Source of the DNA: DATACQ01 sp036555515
GTDB taxonomy: Bacteria > Desulfobacterota > Binatia > UBA9968
Length of the DNA: 64,000 bases
NCBI GenBank assembly: GCA_036555515.1
Contig: DATBLC010000407.1
Coordinates: forward strand, 1 to 64,000
Direction: 5' to 3'
A model generated the notes under the pieces. It ran no database searches. It was not told the DNA's origin and saw nothing but the letters and a program-made list of their open reading frames with translations. Within the stretch, counting starts at the first letter, position 1. Every line of letters begins with the position of its first letter. The position numbers and the translations under genes were made by a program. Shown in pieces: positions 27,814-36,326 of the stretch.

Positions 27814-28329
27814 TTACACGATAGGGCGTCGGGGCCAAGAGTTCCCGCCGCTCCGTCTGAACAACCCCGCGACGTAGCCGCCCAGAGCGCCGGCGGGGAT
27901 CACGGCAACGATGGAGGCGAAGGTAAACCACTCCGGTAGCTCAATCGATTGTTCTTGCATCGCGTGCTGGACGAAAGAGACGATCAGCGAACCCAGTCCG
28001 ACGAAAGCGCCGTGCTTTATTTCCAACGTCCCTGCCCTTCGTGCGGCGACAAATCCGCCCAGCGCGGTGCACAGGCTGCCAATAACCAGCGCCGCCATAA
28101 GGCCTTCAGGGGTTGACATATACTTGGCAACGGCGTCTTCAGTCATCTCGCCTTGTTTCGATAATTCCTTGGCTAAGTAGCCGAAAATAAATGCCGCCAT
28201 TGCGAGTTGAGTGGAGATGTAGTCGACCACTACACCGATTATCACCGGGCGAATTTGGATGCCGGTGAAGAAGCCGGTGGGCTCGATGGGTGGAGGCGGT
28301 GTGCTGGTTTGACTTGGATTTTGCTGCAT
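27814..28329 (-). CDS. Small membrane protein of unknown function
   Basis: The 171-residue product has a proline-rich N-terminal tail (QTSTPPPPIEPTG) followed by four hydrophobic segments: VIIGVVVDYISTQLAMAAFIFGYLA, LMAALVIGSLCTALGGFVAARRAG, GAFVGLGSLIVSFV and FASIVAVIPAGALGGYVAGLF. The glycine-rich second and fourth segments resemble the TIGR04086/DUF3792-like type of small membrane proteins. I do not recognise a specific family. It is the upstream partner of the GNAT gene. Confidence 0.65.
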   Translation of the reverse strand: MQQNPSQTSTPPPPIEPTGFFTGIQIRPVIIGVVVDYISTQLAMAAFIFGYLAKELSKQGEMTEDAVAKYMSTPEGLMAALVIGSLCTALGGFVAARRAGTLEIKHGAFVGLGSLIVSFVQHAMQEQSIELPEWFTFASIVAVIPAGALGGYVAGLFRRSGGNSWPRRPIV

Positions 28330-28485
28330 GACGCAACGTCTAATACCGCGACTTAAAGCCGGATTTCAAGTTACCGATTATCAAAGTCAGACGCAGCCAT
28401 GTACTCATCGCGTAAAATACTCAAACCCGATGTCCCGCCCAAGCGGTACGATCCGACCATCGGATTTCTCCGCCGATTGCTTCGC

Positions 28486-28898
28486 CTACTTCCTCTTTCT
28501 CCAGCGCGGCACCTTTTTCCGGTCGGGAATTCCGTCACCGAGAAGCGTCCGGCCGCCGAGCGGAAAACCCTTCGGCGGAATCGCGCCTAAGATCATATAC
28601 ACCACGTCATTGTTCGAATCATTGCCCGATGGCGGGGTAGACGAGCGGGGCCACGCGGACAATCGTCCCTTGGGGCATTGCGACACGCTTGCCGTCAAGG
28701 ATGATTGTGCCGTTCCGCTGTACCGTGATAAAAACCTCTTCCTGCACCTTATGGCGATGCACAGGTCGCCCCCTCGCCCGGTTTGTAACGCACGAAGCTA
28801 AATCCCACGCCTTTGCACCCCAGCGGGCGTGACAAGAATTCCTTTTCCTTCACTTTGCTGAGCGGTATAAATGTCATCGCGTACCTGGCGACTGCCAT
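28486..28898 (-). pseudogene. Frameshifted cupin-domain gene
   Basis: From an ATG at 28898 with AGGAGG upstream, the frame reads MAVARYAMTFIPLSKVKEKE and on to FSFVRYKPGEGA, then stops. Shifting frame near 28763 restores a cupin core (HRHKVQEEVFITVQRNGTI, then LDGKRVAMPQGTIVRVAPL), the H-x-H...E metal set. A second shift near 28635 restores the tail NDVVYMILGAIPPKGFPLGG and on to the stop at 28486. Two indels in about 400 bp indicate a decayed gene, unless they are sequencing errors. The downstream stretch 28330-28485 shows nothing else. Confidence 0.72.
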
Positions 28899-29043
28899 AA
28901 GTTCCTCCTGTAGCGCGCTTTAGAATCGACACGCACGGTCCTACGGTTTTGCGCCATGGTACGATCTTGCCGAATTCGGTTGACCTTTACTCCGTTGCTA
29001 GAGAAAATAACCGCGCGCGCGGCAAAAACGCAACCCTGAAGCC

Positions 29044-29520
29044 ATGTTTTATCGTTTTCAACATGAAGCTGACTTCTACCCGGAGCTGACCCGGGTCCCG
29101 CTCCACGTGCGCATGAGGCTCGATCTCACCGGCATCAAGCTTTCTCTAAACCAATGGTTAGCCTTTGCCTTGGAGGAGCGTAGAATAATTTGCCATTTGC
29201 CGGTTGAGAGCGAAGCAGAACTGGAAGCCTTCGTTGCCTACGTGAACTTTCTTTGCCGCAGGTACAACGGTAGCACAGCGCAAATGTTGCCGCCCGTAAA
29301 TTCGGCGTTGTGGAATTCCCTGGGCCAAATACCGGAGGCGGTGCTGCAAAACAGCCGGGATTGCGGACTCCCGGTAACCCTCGAAGAATGGACGCGCTGG
29401 CAATTTCACGAGCGCTATGCCCTATACAAAACAGCAGTCTCGAAAAGCGAGCCGGAAAAGTTTTTCGCCGTGCTCACGGAGCTGCGTCAACGGAAAAATG
29501 TTGGCAACAGTTCAATCTAA
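29044..29520 (+). CDS. Nitrate reductase-associated family protein (probable)
   Basis: The 158-residue soluble protein matches what I recall of the small nitrate-reductase-associated family (found next to nitrate assimilation genes in cyanobacteria and others): FQHEADFYPELTRVPLHVRMRLDLTGIKLSLNQWLAF at the N-terminus, then EERRIICHLPVESEAELEAFVAYV and LPVTLEEWTRWQFHERYALYKTA. Its molecular role is unknown. No nitrate reductase or transport gene is in the window. The Shine-Dalgarno is weak. The HAD gene follows 63 bp downstream on the same strand. Confidence 0.6.
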   Translation: MFYRFQHEADFYPELTRVPLHVRMRLDLTGIKLSLNQWLAFALEERRIICHLPVESEAELEAFVAYVNFLCRRYNGSTAQMLPPVNSALWNSLGQIPEAVLQNSRDCGLPVTLEEWTRWQFHERYALYKTAVSKSEPEKFFAVLTELRQRKNVGNSSI

Positions 29521-29583
29521 CAACACTTGGTTCTCCGCCAATCGGAGGCTCAATAAGCAAGCATTTTTGCGAAGGAGTCGATC

Positions 29584-30306
29584 ATGCACAATCCTTTTCC
29601 CACGGCCATCAAAGTTCTCGCCTTCGATGTTTTCGGCACTGTCGTCGACTGGCGTTCAAGCGTAATCGCCGAGGGTGAAGAACTCGGCAAATCGAAAGGG
29701 GTCAGTGTCGATTGGGCGGCCTTCGCGGATGCGTGGCGCGGAGTATATCGGCCGAATCTGAACCGCGTCTTGAGTGGTGAATTGCCGTGGACAAAATTGG
29801 ACGCGCTTCACCGGATGTCATTGATAGAGATAATCAAGCGCTTCAAGATCAAAGGCTTAAGCGAAGAAGAATTAAATCACTTTAATAAAATCTGGCACCG
29901 CCTCAAGCCGTGGCCCGATTCGGTTCCGGGACTTCAACGATTAAAATCTCGCTTCGTGATCACGACGCTTTCCAACGGCAATATTTCTCTTCTGACCAAC
30001 ATGGCCAAGCATGCCGGCTTGCCTTGGGATTGCGTTTTGTCGGCGGAAAACGTCCGGCGTTACAAGCCCGACCCGGCTGTATATCACCTGGTGCCAGAGC
30101 TGTTCGATCTCGAGCCCGAGCAGGTCATAATGGTCGCAGCCCATGACCATGATCTGCAAGCGGCACAACAACAAGGGCTACGCACGGCCTTCGTCCATCG
30201 TCCATTGGAGCATGGGCCCGGAAAAGCATCGGCAGTCCCGCCAGAGGGACGATACGACGTCGTCGCAATGGATTTCCTCGATCTCGCAAGCAAACTCGGA
30301 GTTTGA
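29584..30306 (+). CDS. HAD-superfamily haloacid dehalogenase, type II
   Basis: The 240-residue protein has the type II L-2-haloacid dehalogenase layout. The nucleophile Asp15 is in FDVFGTVVDWR. A cap domain follows (WAAFADAWRGVYRPNLNRV, PWTKLDALHRMSL), then motif II TTLSNGN, motif III Lys in RRYKPDPAVYHL, and motif IV AAHDHDLQAAQQQGLRTAFVHRP. These enzymes hydrolyse 2-haloalkanoic acids to 2-hydroxy acids. The family also contains phosphatases, but the cap and the AAHDxDL motif favour a dehalogenase. AAGGAG lies 7 nt before the ATG. Confidence 0.88.
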   Translation: MHNPFPTAIKVLAFDVFGTVVDWRSSVIAEGEELGKSKGVSVDWAAFADAWRGVYRPNLNRVLSGELPWTKLDALHRMSLIEIIKRFKIKGLSEEELNHFNKIWHRLKPWPDSVPGLQRLKSRFVITTLSNGNISLLTNMAKHAGLPWDCVLSAENVRRYKPDPAVYHLVPELFDLEPEQVIMVAAHDHDLQAAQQQGLRTAFVHRPLEHGPGKASAVPPEGRYDVVAMDFLDLASKLGV

Positions 30307-30680
30307 ATCTTTCGCGGTGAAGCGGTTTCCTTGAGAATCAGGCGGTAAGGAGCGGCTGCGTCCGCCGTAACTTCGCGCAACATCAAAGCCCGCTCGCCCA
30401 ACTAATCTCCGTACACGTTTATGCATGACCGTGTAAACCGCAATATACGGTTCATGACAACTTGTTTGCCGCAATAAAATTCTCATTGCATCGATTCTTC
30501 CGATGTTTCAAGCATTTGTTGGTTGAAGCTCCGATCCGAATCAACTGGCCTTGGCTTTGCTCATTCTTCTGAACATTCCATCTTGATGCGCTTCATGGAT
30601 AACGGACAGCATTCGAATGACGGGTGTCTGGATCGAGCGAGTCTGGATTTTAGTGCCAGAAATACGAGGAGAAATAATCC
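30307..30680. other. 374-bp non-coding spacer with an operator-like dyad upstream of the tyrosinase gene
   Basis: No gene is supported here. The segment is richer in A+T than its neighbours. At 30424-30456 CATGACCGT and ACGGTTCATG form an imperfect dyad with a 14-bp centre, the size of a repressor operator. The dyad matches no operator I can name. A promoter for the tyrosinase gene must lie in this spacer, but no convincing -35/-10 pair stands out. Confidence 0.4.
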
Positions 30681-31937
30681 ATGCGTTACCGAAAGAACAT
30701 CACTTGTTTGAGTGCCGATGAGCTTCACTCTTTGCGAGAAACGCTGGCTCAAATGTACGTTTTGCCGGGTAGCAATGCCAATAGTTTCTCAAAGATCGCC
30801 AGCTTTCACGGCGGTCCGCCGACCGCTTACTGCAGGCATGGAGCACCTGGTTTCTTCACGTGGCATCGCGCCTATCTAATGGCGTTCGAGGACGCCATGC
30901 GGTCACTCGGTTGCGATATCACGTTGCCTTACTGGGATTGGTCGTCAGGGCCGTCGACAGGCGTCCCTGAAGCGTGCCGCCACCCAACCTACGTTAACCG
31001 TTCCGGTGCGACCGTATCGAACCCATTATACAGTGGTCCGCGTGCCGCTGGCGGCCAGACGTCTCGCCGCGCCGACATTGATACGACCGCCTATGACGAT
31101 CTGGCGACCTCGGCTCAAGCGGCGATGTCCGCGGCGACTTTCGACTCGTTTCAGAATCAGATCAACGGGGTCCACGGTTCCGTGCACGTACGTACCGGCG
31201 GTGACATGGGCTCGGTGCCGACTGCATCGTACGATCCGATTTTTTTTCTACACCACGCAAACGTGGACCGTCTGTGGGCACAATGGCAGACAAGCCATCC
31301 AGGGTCGCTGCCGGCATCGGAAGCTACGTTTGAGCTGCCACCCTTTAACCGTCCTTTCACTATCCAATGGCAACGCGGCGCCGATGTCGAATCGACGGAT
31401 GCGCTTGGTTACCGTTACCGGCGATTTTGTTTCATAATTCCACCGATCCGGCTATGGGAGGTAAGCGTACTCCGTTTGCCGTGGTCGATCCGTGATCAAA
31501 TGGCCACTGCGCGGATCCTCATCAAGAGCACGCAGATGCAGACCAAGCCGCTGGAGATCCGGGCGTTCTTCGACCAGCCGCAGGCGACCGCTCGAACCAA
31601 GACTGTCGGCAATCCGGCGTTCGCCGGTGCGGTAGGTTTTCTTGGTCACGGCACATCAGTTCGAGCGCAAGTCCCGGCGAAAGACTGCCCAGAGTGTGCA
31701 AAGCTTGGTCATACCGAACTCCACGCGCATCACGATCACGGCGATCATGATCATCATCACGTCGAAAGCTCTACGAATGAGCGCTTTGACGTGGAGCTTG
31801 ACGTGTCGGCGGCGCTGCGGAATCTGCAGCGTGACAACGAGGAAGTGGCATTAAAGCTGGTGGTAGCTGACGCCAATGGCGAAGAGGTCTCGGCTACCGA
31901 TGTCGGATTAGAAGACATCGAAATCGTCGTGGAATGA
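30681..31937 (+). CDS. Tyrosinase-type dicopper oxidase with histidine-rich C-terminal region
   Basis: Tyrosinases use a coupled dicopper site to hydroxylate monophenols and oxidise catechols. In the 418-residue product CuA ligands are His43, His53 and His62 (FHGGPPTAYCRHGAPGFFTWHRAYL). CuB ligands are His165, His169 and His191/192 (NGVHGSVH, DPIFFLHHANVDRLW). After the catalytic domain (to about 245) comes a beta-rich tail resembling the C-terminal domain of polyphenol oxidases. It is interrupted at 336-360 by CPEC and a block with ten His in 18 residues, a likely copper-loading or storage site. No signal peptide is visible. GAGGAG precedes the ATG. Neighbours do not indicate a pathway. Confidence 0.9.
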   Translation: MRYRKNITCLSADELHSLRETLAQMYVLPGSNANSFSKIASFHGGPPTAYCRHGAPGFFTWHRAYLMAFEDAMRSLGCDITLPYWDWSSGPSTGVPEACRHPTYVNRSGATVSNPLYSGPRAAGGQTSRRADIDTTAYDDLATSAQAAMSAATFDSFQNQINGVHGSVHVRTGGDMGSVPTASYDPIFFLHHANVDRLWAQWQTSHPGSLPASEATFELPPFNRPFTIQWQRGADVESTDALGYRYRRFCFIIPPIRLWEVSVLRLPWSIRDQMATARILIKSTQMQTKPLEIRAFFDQPQATARTKTVGNPAFAGAVGFLGHGTSVRAQVPAKDCPECAKLGHTELHAHHDHGDHDHHHVESSTNERFDVELDVSAALRNLQRDNEEVALKLVVADANGEEVSATDVGLEDIEIVVE

Positions 31938-32147
31938 CCGCCGCCTTGAGAAAGATGGTCGAATCGCGTTAGCGCGTGTAGCAGGAGCGAGCCCAACGGT
32001 TAAACGCAAGGATGGAAAAACTAATCGGCGTCGCTCGCAGAGACGCCTGGTTTCACGCGGCAGTTTCGCCGCGGCGCTAAAGGATAACGCCGGCTTCTAG
32101 CATGCCCAACCGATTCTCACTATCGTACTGTCAACTCTGTTTCGGCC

Positions 32148-33926
32148 TCAGCGCATCTGGCACGCGACGTCGACCAGCGCCGGCTTGCCCTGCTTTACGA
32201 CTTTCACGGCTTCACGGAGCGTTTTGATTAAATCCTTTGGCTCCGTGATGGGGCCCGCGCCCCAGCAGCCGTAGGTGCGCGCCATGGCGCCGAAATCGAC
32301 GTTGGGATCCTCGATGCGGATGCCGATAGTCTTGTTTTCCACTGGGCGGTTGCGCACAATGGCGATTCGCTCCTGGTGCTCTTCGTCGTTGAAATAAGAA
32401 CGGTTGCTGCAAACGACGACCAAGAGCGGAATTTGATGATGCACCGCCGTCCACAGTCCGCTGACGGTAAAAAGCAGATCGCCGTCGGGCTGAATATCGA
32501 CGCAGAACTTTCCTGACGCTTTGTGCGCCAGGGCCGCGCCCAACGAAGCGGGCAAGCCATAGCCCAGTCCCCCGCCTTTGTACTTGCCAAGAATCTGATT
32601 GAACTTGGCGGCCGGCAAACAGAGATTTTCCTTCCCTTGGGAACTGCCGTTGGTAAGCACCCAGTCTTCGCCTTTCAGCGCCTCGGCGAGTTCGGCGTAA
32701 ATCCGCGTCATCGATACCGGCTTTTCGTCCCACTTGGTTTTAGTTTCTTTTTCCAGCGCGGCTCTTTTCGCTTCGTAGATTTTTCCCCAATCGGCGCGCC
32801 GTCTATCGATATCCTCCCTCAAGTCACTCAGTTTCTTTTCGGCCTTCAAGCGCCGCACCAGCTCAGGCAAGAATACGGATGTATCCGCCATGATCATCAA
32901 ATCGGCCTCTCGGAGCTTGTTGAAGTCCGTCGCCCAGGCGCGCACCAGAAGATCGTCGAGGGCGACGTTGATGACCTTCGCACTGGCCGGAATAAGCGGG
33001 GTCGCTCTTCTGTTGCCTCTCTCCTGCGCCCTCCTGGTGCTCGCGCCTTCGAGATCCGGTACGTCCAAAGCAAGAATCAGGTCGGCTTGGGGGATAACCT
33101 TGTCCGCTTGTCCGGAAAGATTCAACGGATTATGTACCGGGAAATTGAACCTGCCAAATTGATCTAGTACCGGCGCGGCGAGCAGCTCCGCGAGTTCGCC
33201 CAGAGCCTTGAAACCGGCTTCTTTTCGTCCCAGCTGATCGGCGATAATCACCGGCTTCTTCGCTTCGAGCAGCCAACCAATGGTTTTGTCGAATCCCTCT
33301 TCGGGGGCTTGCAGGGCCAGCGGCGCCGGATACCGATCCAGGGACGCAAAAGAAATTTCTTTGTCCAGCTTTTTTTCCTGCAGATCGCCGTCATAACAAA
33401 TATAGACCGGTCCCATGGGCTCGGTGGTGGCGAGACGGTAGCCACGGATGAATGATTCCGGCACCGCTTCGACGCTGGCGGGCTGGTCATCCCACTTCAC
33501 GAAGTCGCGCACGAGATTGCCCTGCACTAGAGCTGTATGCACCCAGTCGATCCAGGGGCGGCGGTTGGCCGCATCCATCGGGCCCGTGCCGCCGAGAACG
33601 ATCACCGGCAAACGGTCGGCCCAGGCGTTGTAGATGGCCATCGACGCATGTTGCAGGCCGACGATGTTGTGCACGGCGGCGGCCATGGGTTTTCCTTTGG
33701 CGCGCGCGTAGCCATGCGCCAGGGCGACGCAAATTTCTTCGTGATTGCAAAGAATCATCTCCGGAGCATGATTGCCGCCATAATTTACCAGCGAGTCGTG
33801 CAAGCCACGGAAGGTGGCTCCGGGATTTACCGCGATATATTCGAACTCAAACGCCTTCAGCAGATCCACGACGACATCCGATCCCCACTCGGCGCGGGGT
33901 TTTTCGATTTTTTGCGCTTTGACCAT
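32148..33926 (-). CDS. Thiamine-diphosphate-dependent enzyme (acetolactate synthase / benzaldehyde lyase-like)
   Basis: The roughly 592-residue product has the three-domain layout of the ALS/POX superfamily. The Pyr domain carries the activating Glu in NHEEICVALAHGYAR, then comes a central Rossmann-like domain (KPVIIADQLGRKEAGFKALGEL), then the PP domain with the ThDP motif starting PDGDLLFTVSGLWTAVHHQ and ending LLVVVCSN. The usual G-D-G start is P-D-G. It may carry out carboligation or 2-oxoacid decarboxylation; no substrate can be assigned. The ATG at 33926 is preferred over the one at 33932 because the AAAGGA is 7 nt away, not 1. It lies downstream of GST and MFS genes on the same strand, 142 bp after the GST. 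Confidence 0.87.
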   Translation of the reverse strand: MVKAQKIEKPRAEWGSDVVVDLLKAFEFEYIAVNPGATFRGLHDSLVNYGGNHAPEMILCNHEEICVALAHGYARAKGKPMAAAVHNIVGLQHASMAIYNAWADRLPVIVLGGTGPMDAANRRPWIDWVHTALVQGNLVRDFVKWDDQPASVEAVPESFIRGYRLATTEPMGPVYICYDGDLQEKKLDKEISFASLDRYPAPLALQAPEEGFDKTIGWLLEAKKPVIIADQLGRKEAGFKALGELAELLAAPVLDQFGRFNFPVHNPLNLSGQADKVIPQADLILALDVPDLEGASTRRAQERGNRRATPLIPASAKVINVALDDLLVRAWATDFNKLREADLMIMADTSVFLPELVRRLKAEKKLSDLREDIDRRRADWGKIYEAKRAALEKETKTKWDEKPVSMTRIYAELAEALKGEDWVLTNGSSQGKENLCLPAAKFNQILGKYKGGGLGYGLPASLGAALAHKASGKFCVDIQPDGDLLFTVSGLWTAVHHQIPLLVVVCSNRSYFNDEEHQERIAIVRNRPVENKTIGIRIEDPNVDFGAMARTYGCWGAGPITEPKDLIKTLREAVKVVKQGKPALVDVACQMR

Positions 33927-34074
33927 ATTCATTTCCTTTCAACTGATGACTCAACTTTTACGAGTGACCGTATTTCGGTTAAACAGTCCGCGCAAGACGC
34001 AACACCGCGGTCCACGGTCCGGGGTCATGCGTCTAGCGTTAACAATAGACTCTAGACCCGAGACCCTACACGCT

Positions 34075-34692
34075 TTATTGCTTGGGAACCTTCATTCCCT
34101 TCCGTACCGCCGGGCGATTTGAAAGCGTATCGTACCACCGTTTCACGTTCGGATACTCTTCCAATTTCACGTGATGGATTTCATGGCGCCATACCCATGG
34201 GTAGGTGGCGATGTCGGCGATGGAATATTCGCCGGCAAGATAGGCCTTGGGGGCGAGATCCTGGTCCATCACGTTGTACAATCGTCTGGCTTCTTTATGA
34301 AAGCGCTCGATGGCGTAGGGGACTTTTTCCTCCAGTCGATAGAAATAATTCGCCTGGCCGAACATCGGCCCCACACCCCCCATCTGAAACATAAGCCATT
34401 GAATGACCGAGTAGCGCCGGCGCATATCGGCGGGCCAGAGCTGGCCGGACTTTTCCGCGAGGTACATCAAGATGGCGCCCGATTCGAACAACGTGAAGGG
34501 CTTTCCGTCCGGGCCGTCCTCATCAATAATGGTGGGAATCTTATTGTTGGGATTAATGGCGAGATATTCCGGCTTAAACTGCTCTCCCTGGCTGAGGTTC
34601 ACCGGATGGACTACATAGGGAATTTCAAGTTCTTCCAACATGATGGAAACCTTTTTCCCGTTGGGGGTGCCCCAAGTATAGAGCTGGATCAT
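34075..34692 (-). CDS. Glutathione S-transferase, nu-class-like (YfcG/YghU type)
   Basis: The 205-residue protein has a thioredoxin-like N-domain beginning YTWGTPNGKKVSIMLEEL, where TPNGxK marks the nu-class GSTs that act as disulfide reductases or glutathione lyases. It also has the cis-proline segment NNKIPTI, the glutathione-binding LFESGAILMYLAEK, and a helical C-domain with YSIADIATYPWV. It starts 2 nt after the MFS stop with AAGGA inside the MFS 3' end, so translation is probably coupled. With the MFS and ThDP genes it forms a short catabolic operon. Confidence 0.88.
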   Translation of the reverse strand: MIQLYTWGTPNGKKVSIMLEELEIPYVVHPVNLSQGEQFKPEYLAINPNNKIPTIIDEDGPDGKPFTLFESGAILMYLAEKSGQLWPADMRRRYSVIQWLMFQMGGVGPMFGQANYFYRLEEKVPYAIERFHKEARRLYNVMDQDLAPKAYLAGEYSIADIATYPWVWRHEIHHVKLEEYPNVKRWYDTLSNRPAVRKGMKVPKQ

Positions 34693-34694
34693 TT

Positions 34695-35954
34695 TTAATT
34701 CCTTTCCAACTGTTTTTGCGCCATGACAATGCGGCTACTGCCAAGCACGATAAACATGGAAAGGATTAAACATGCAAGCGAGACCCAAAAGGGAACGGCA
34801 TAGCTGCCGGTGACATCGAACAGGAGCCCGCCGAGCCACGCGCCGGTGGCCCCGCCGAGGCCGATGCTGAAAGTAAAAAAGCCGAATATGGCGCCGAAGT
34901 GCTTGCCGTGGAAAATGTCGGCGGAAATCGCCGACAGTACCAATGCCCGCGACCCCTGGCCCAACCCGTAGCACAGGGCGTAGATGTACAGTAGCCACAC
35001 CGCGGTGTTATCGCGCATGGCAAGCAGCGCCAACGTACCAACCGCGGAAATGATCTGCACCCAGCTAAAAACCACCTCCCGCCGCATCACGTCGGCCAGA
35101 TAGCCGAACATGATGCGTCCGCCGATGCTGATGACGCCCATGAGGCCAAAAATCGCCGCGGCAAATACTTTGGCATAGCCCACGTCTACGGCGTGGGCGA
35201 TCTGATGAGTAACGATGATCTGATTGCCTAGGCTCGCCAGTGTGCGCGCGATGAAGAGCAACCAAAACGCCGAATTGGTGAGCGCGCGTCGCACTGTCCA
35301 ATCGGAGGATTGGTGCGCGCCAACCGGCGCCTTGACACTGGTGGTCTTCGTCGGGGTCGGCCTTTCGCCGTTCGGCAGAAAAAACTGCACCGGCGGAACC
35401 ACAAGCAATAAAGTTATCGCCGCCAGCCCGATATATGCCGTCGGCCAGCTCCAGTTGTCGATCATCAACTGGGTTACAGGGACTAAAAGGACGATACCGA
35501 CGCCGCCACCGGCCCAGGCAATGCCGAGAGCAGTGCCGCGACGTTTGGGGAACTCGCGCGTTAGAATGGCGACATGAGGCACCATGCCGATCAACGCGAT
35601 CCCGGCGGCGCTCACGATGCCCACCCAAAAATAGAACTGCCAGATCGCCGAGATCGTCGAGCTGAAACTGAGTCCAACGGCCAGTATGAGCCCGCCGAGC
35701 ATGAGCGTTTTACGTCCCCCGATACGATCGATCAAGCCGCCCGCCCAGGGCAGACAGGCGCCTTCAAAGATGATCGCCAAGGAAATCGCGCCTGCTGTCG
35801 CGGCGCGCGACCAACCAAAGGAATCCAACATGGCGACAAAGAAGACGCCGAAAGTGCCGTGCAGTCCGCGGCCCACGGCGATGTGGAGAAAAGCCAGAAC
35901 CACCAGGCCGTAGCGTTTTAGAATTGAGGTATTGGCTATGTTTTCTTCCGGCAT
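34695..35954 (-). CDS. MFS transporter (oxalate/formate or monocarboxylate type)
   Basis: The 419-residue carrier has 12 predicted helices. Helix 1 (LVVLAFLHIAVGRGLHGTFGVFF) and the loop GGLIDRIGGRKTLMLGG correspond to the OFA/MCT branch of the MFS, which usually moves organic anions. A central loop (PNGERPTPTKTTSVKAPVGAH) divides the halves. It is the first gene of the MFS-GST-ThDP operon (2-nt gap to GST) and presumably imports its substrate. The Shine-Dalgarno is not obvious. Confidence 0.85.
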   Translation of the reverse strand: MPEENIANTSILKRYGLVVLAFLHIAVGRGLHGTFGVFFVAMLDSFGWSRAATAGAISLAIIFEGACLPWAGGLIDRIGGRKTLMLGGLILAVGLSFSSTISAIWQFYFWVGIVSAAGIALIGMVPHVAILTREFPKRRGTALGIAWAGGGVGIVLLVPVTQLMIDNWSWPTAYIGLAAITLLLVVPPVQFFLPNGERPTPTKTTSVKAPVGAHQSSDWTVRRALTNSAFWLLFIARTLASLGNQIIVTHQIAHAVDVGYAKVFAAAIFGLMGVISIGGRIMFGYLADVMRREVVFSWVQIISAVGTLALLAMRDNTAVWLLYIYALCYGLGQGSRALVLSAISADIFHGKHFGAIFGFFTFSIGLGGATGAWLGGLLFDVTGSYAVPFWVSLACLILSMFIVLGSSRIVMAQKQLERN

Positions 35955-36263
35955 GAGGGGTGAGACGGAACCCTAGCCATACACTGCGACGTCGCGAAAG
36001 TCTATGGCGGCGATGGCGCTCGTGGTGCGTAATCGCGATTGGACAAACATGACCCACTGATCTCCCGCCAGGTTGTAAAACACGCCGTGCATGCACAAAT
36101 TATGAATTCAAAACTCGAAGTCCGAAACAATTCTTAACTGATCAAAAATCAGGTGAATCAAACAAGCGGTCGGATTTGCTAATTCGATTCAATTTTTCGG
36201 GTTAGTTTCGGTCCGCGTCGCCGGTTTCGACATTCGGTTTTCGGATTTTCTTTCACTAGCGTC
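35955..36263. other. Non-coding spacer upstream of a VOC gene
   Basis: About 310 bp between the divergent MFS and VOC genes with no supportable gene. A stretch of lowered G+C around 36090-36200 may contain the upstream control region. The promoter at 36264 marks its right edge. Confidence 0.4.
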
Positions 36264-36290
36264 TTGACACTTGGCCGGCCGGTGTAGAAT
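36264..36290 (+). promoter_or_regulatory. Probable sigma-70 promoter of the two-domain VOC gene
   Basis: A perfect -35 TTGACA (36264-36269) and TAGAAT (36285-36290, five of six) are spaced 15 nt, shorter than the optimum of 17. Initiation near 36297 would give a 30-nt leader containing GGGAGG before the ATG at 36327. Confidence 0.5.
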
Positions 36291-36326
36291 GATCATGGCC
36301 ATCTTGATTCTCGGGAGGCGATCGTT

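Noticed and set aside
31380..31500. Possible frameshift in the tyrosinase gene after the catalytic domain
   Set aside because: The junction LGYRYRRFCF continues in one frame through a beta-rich tail to a natural stop, and alternative frames give no better family match.
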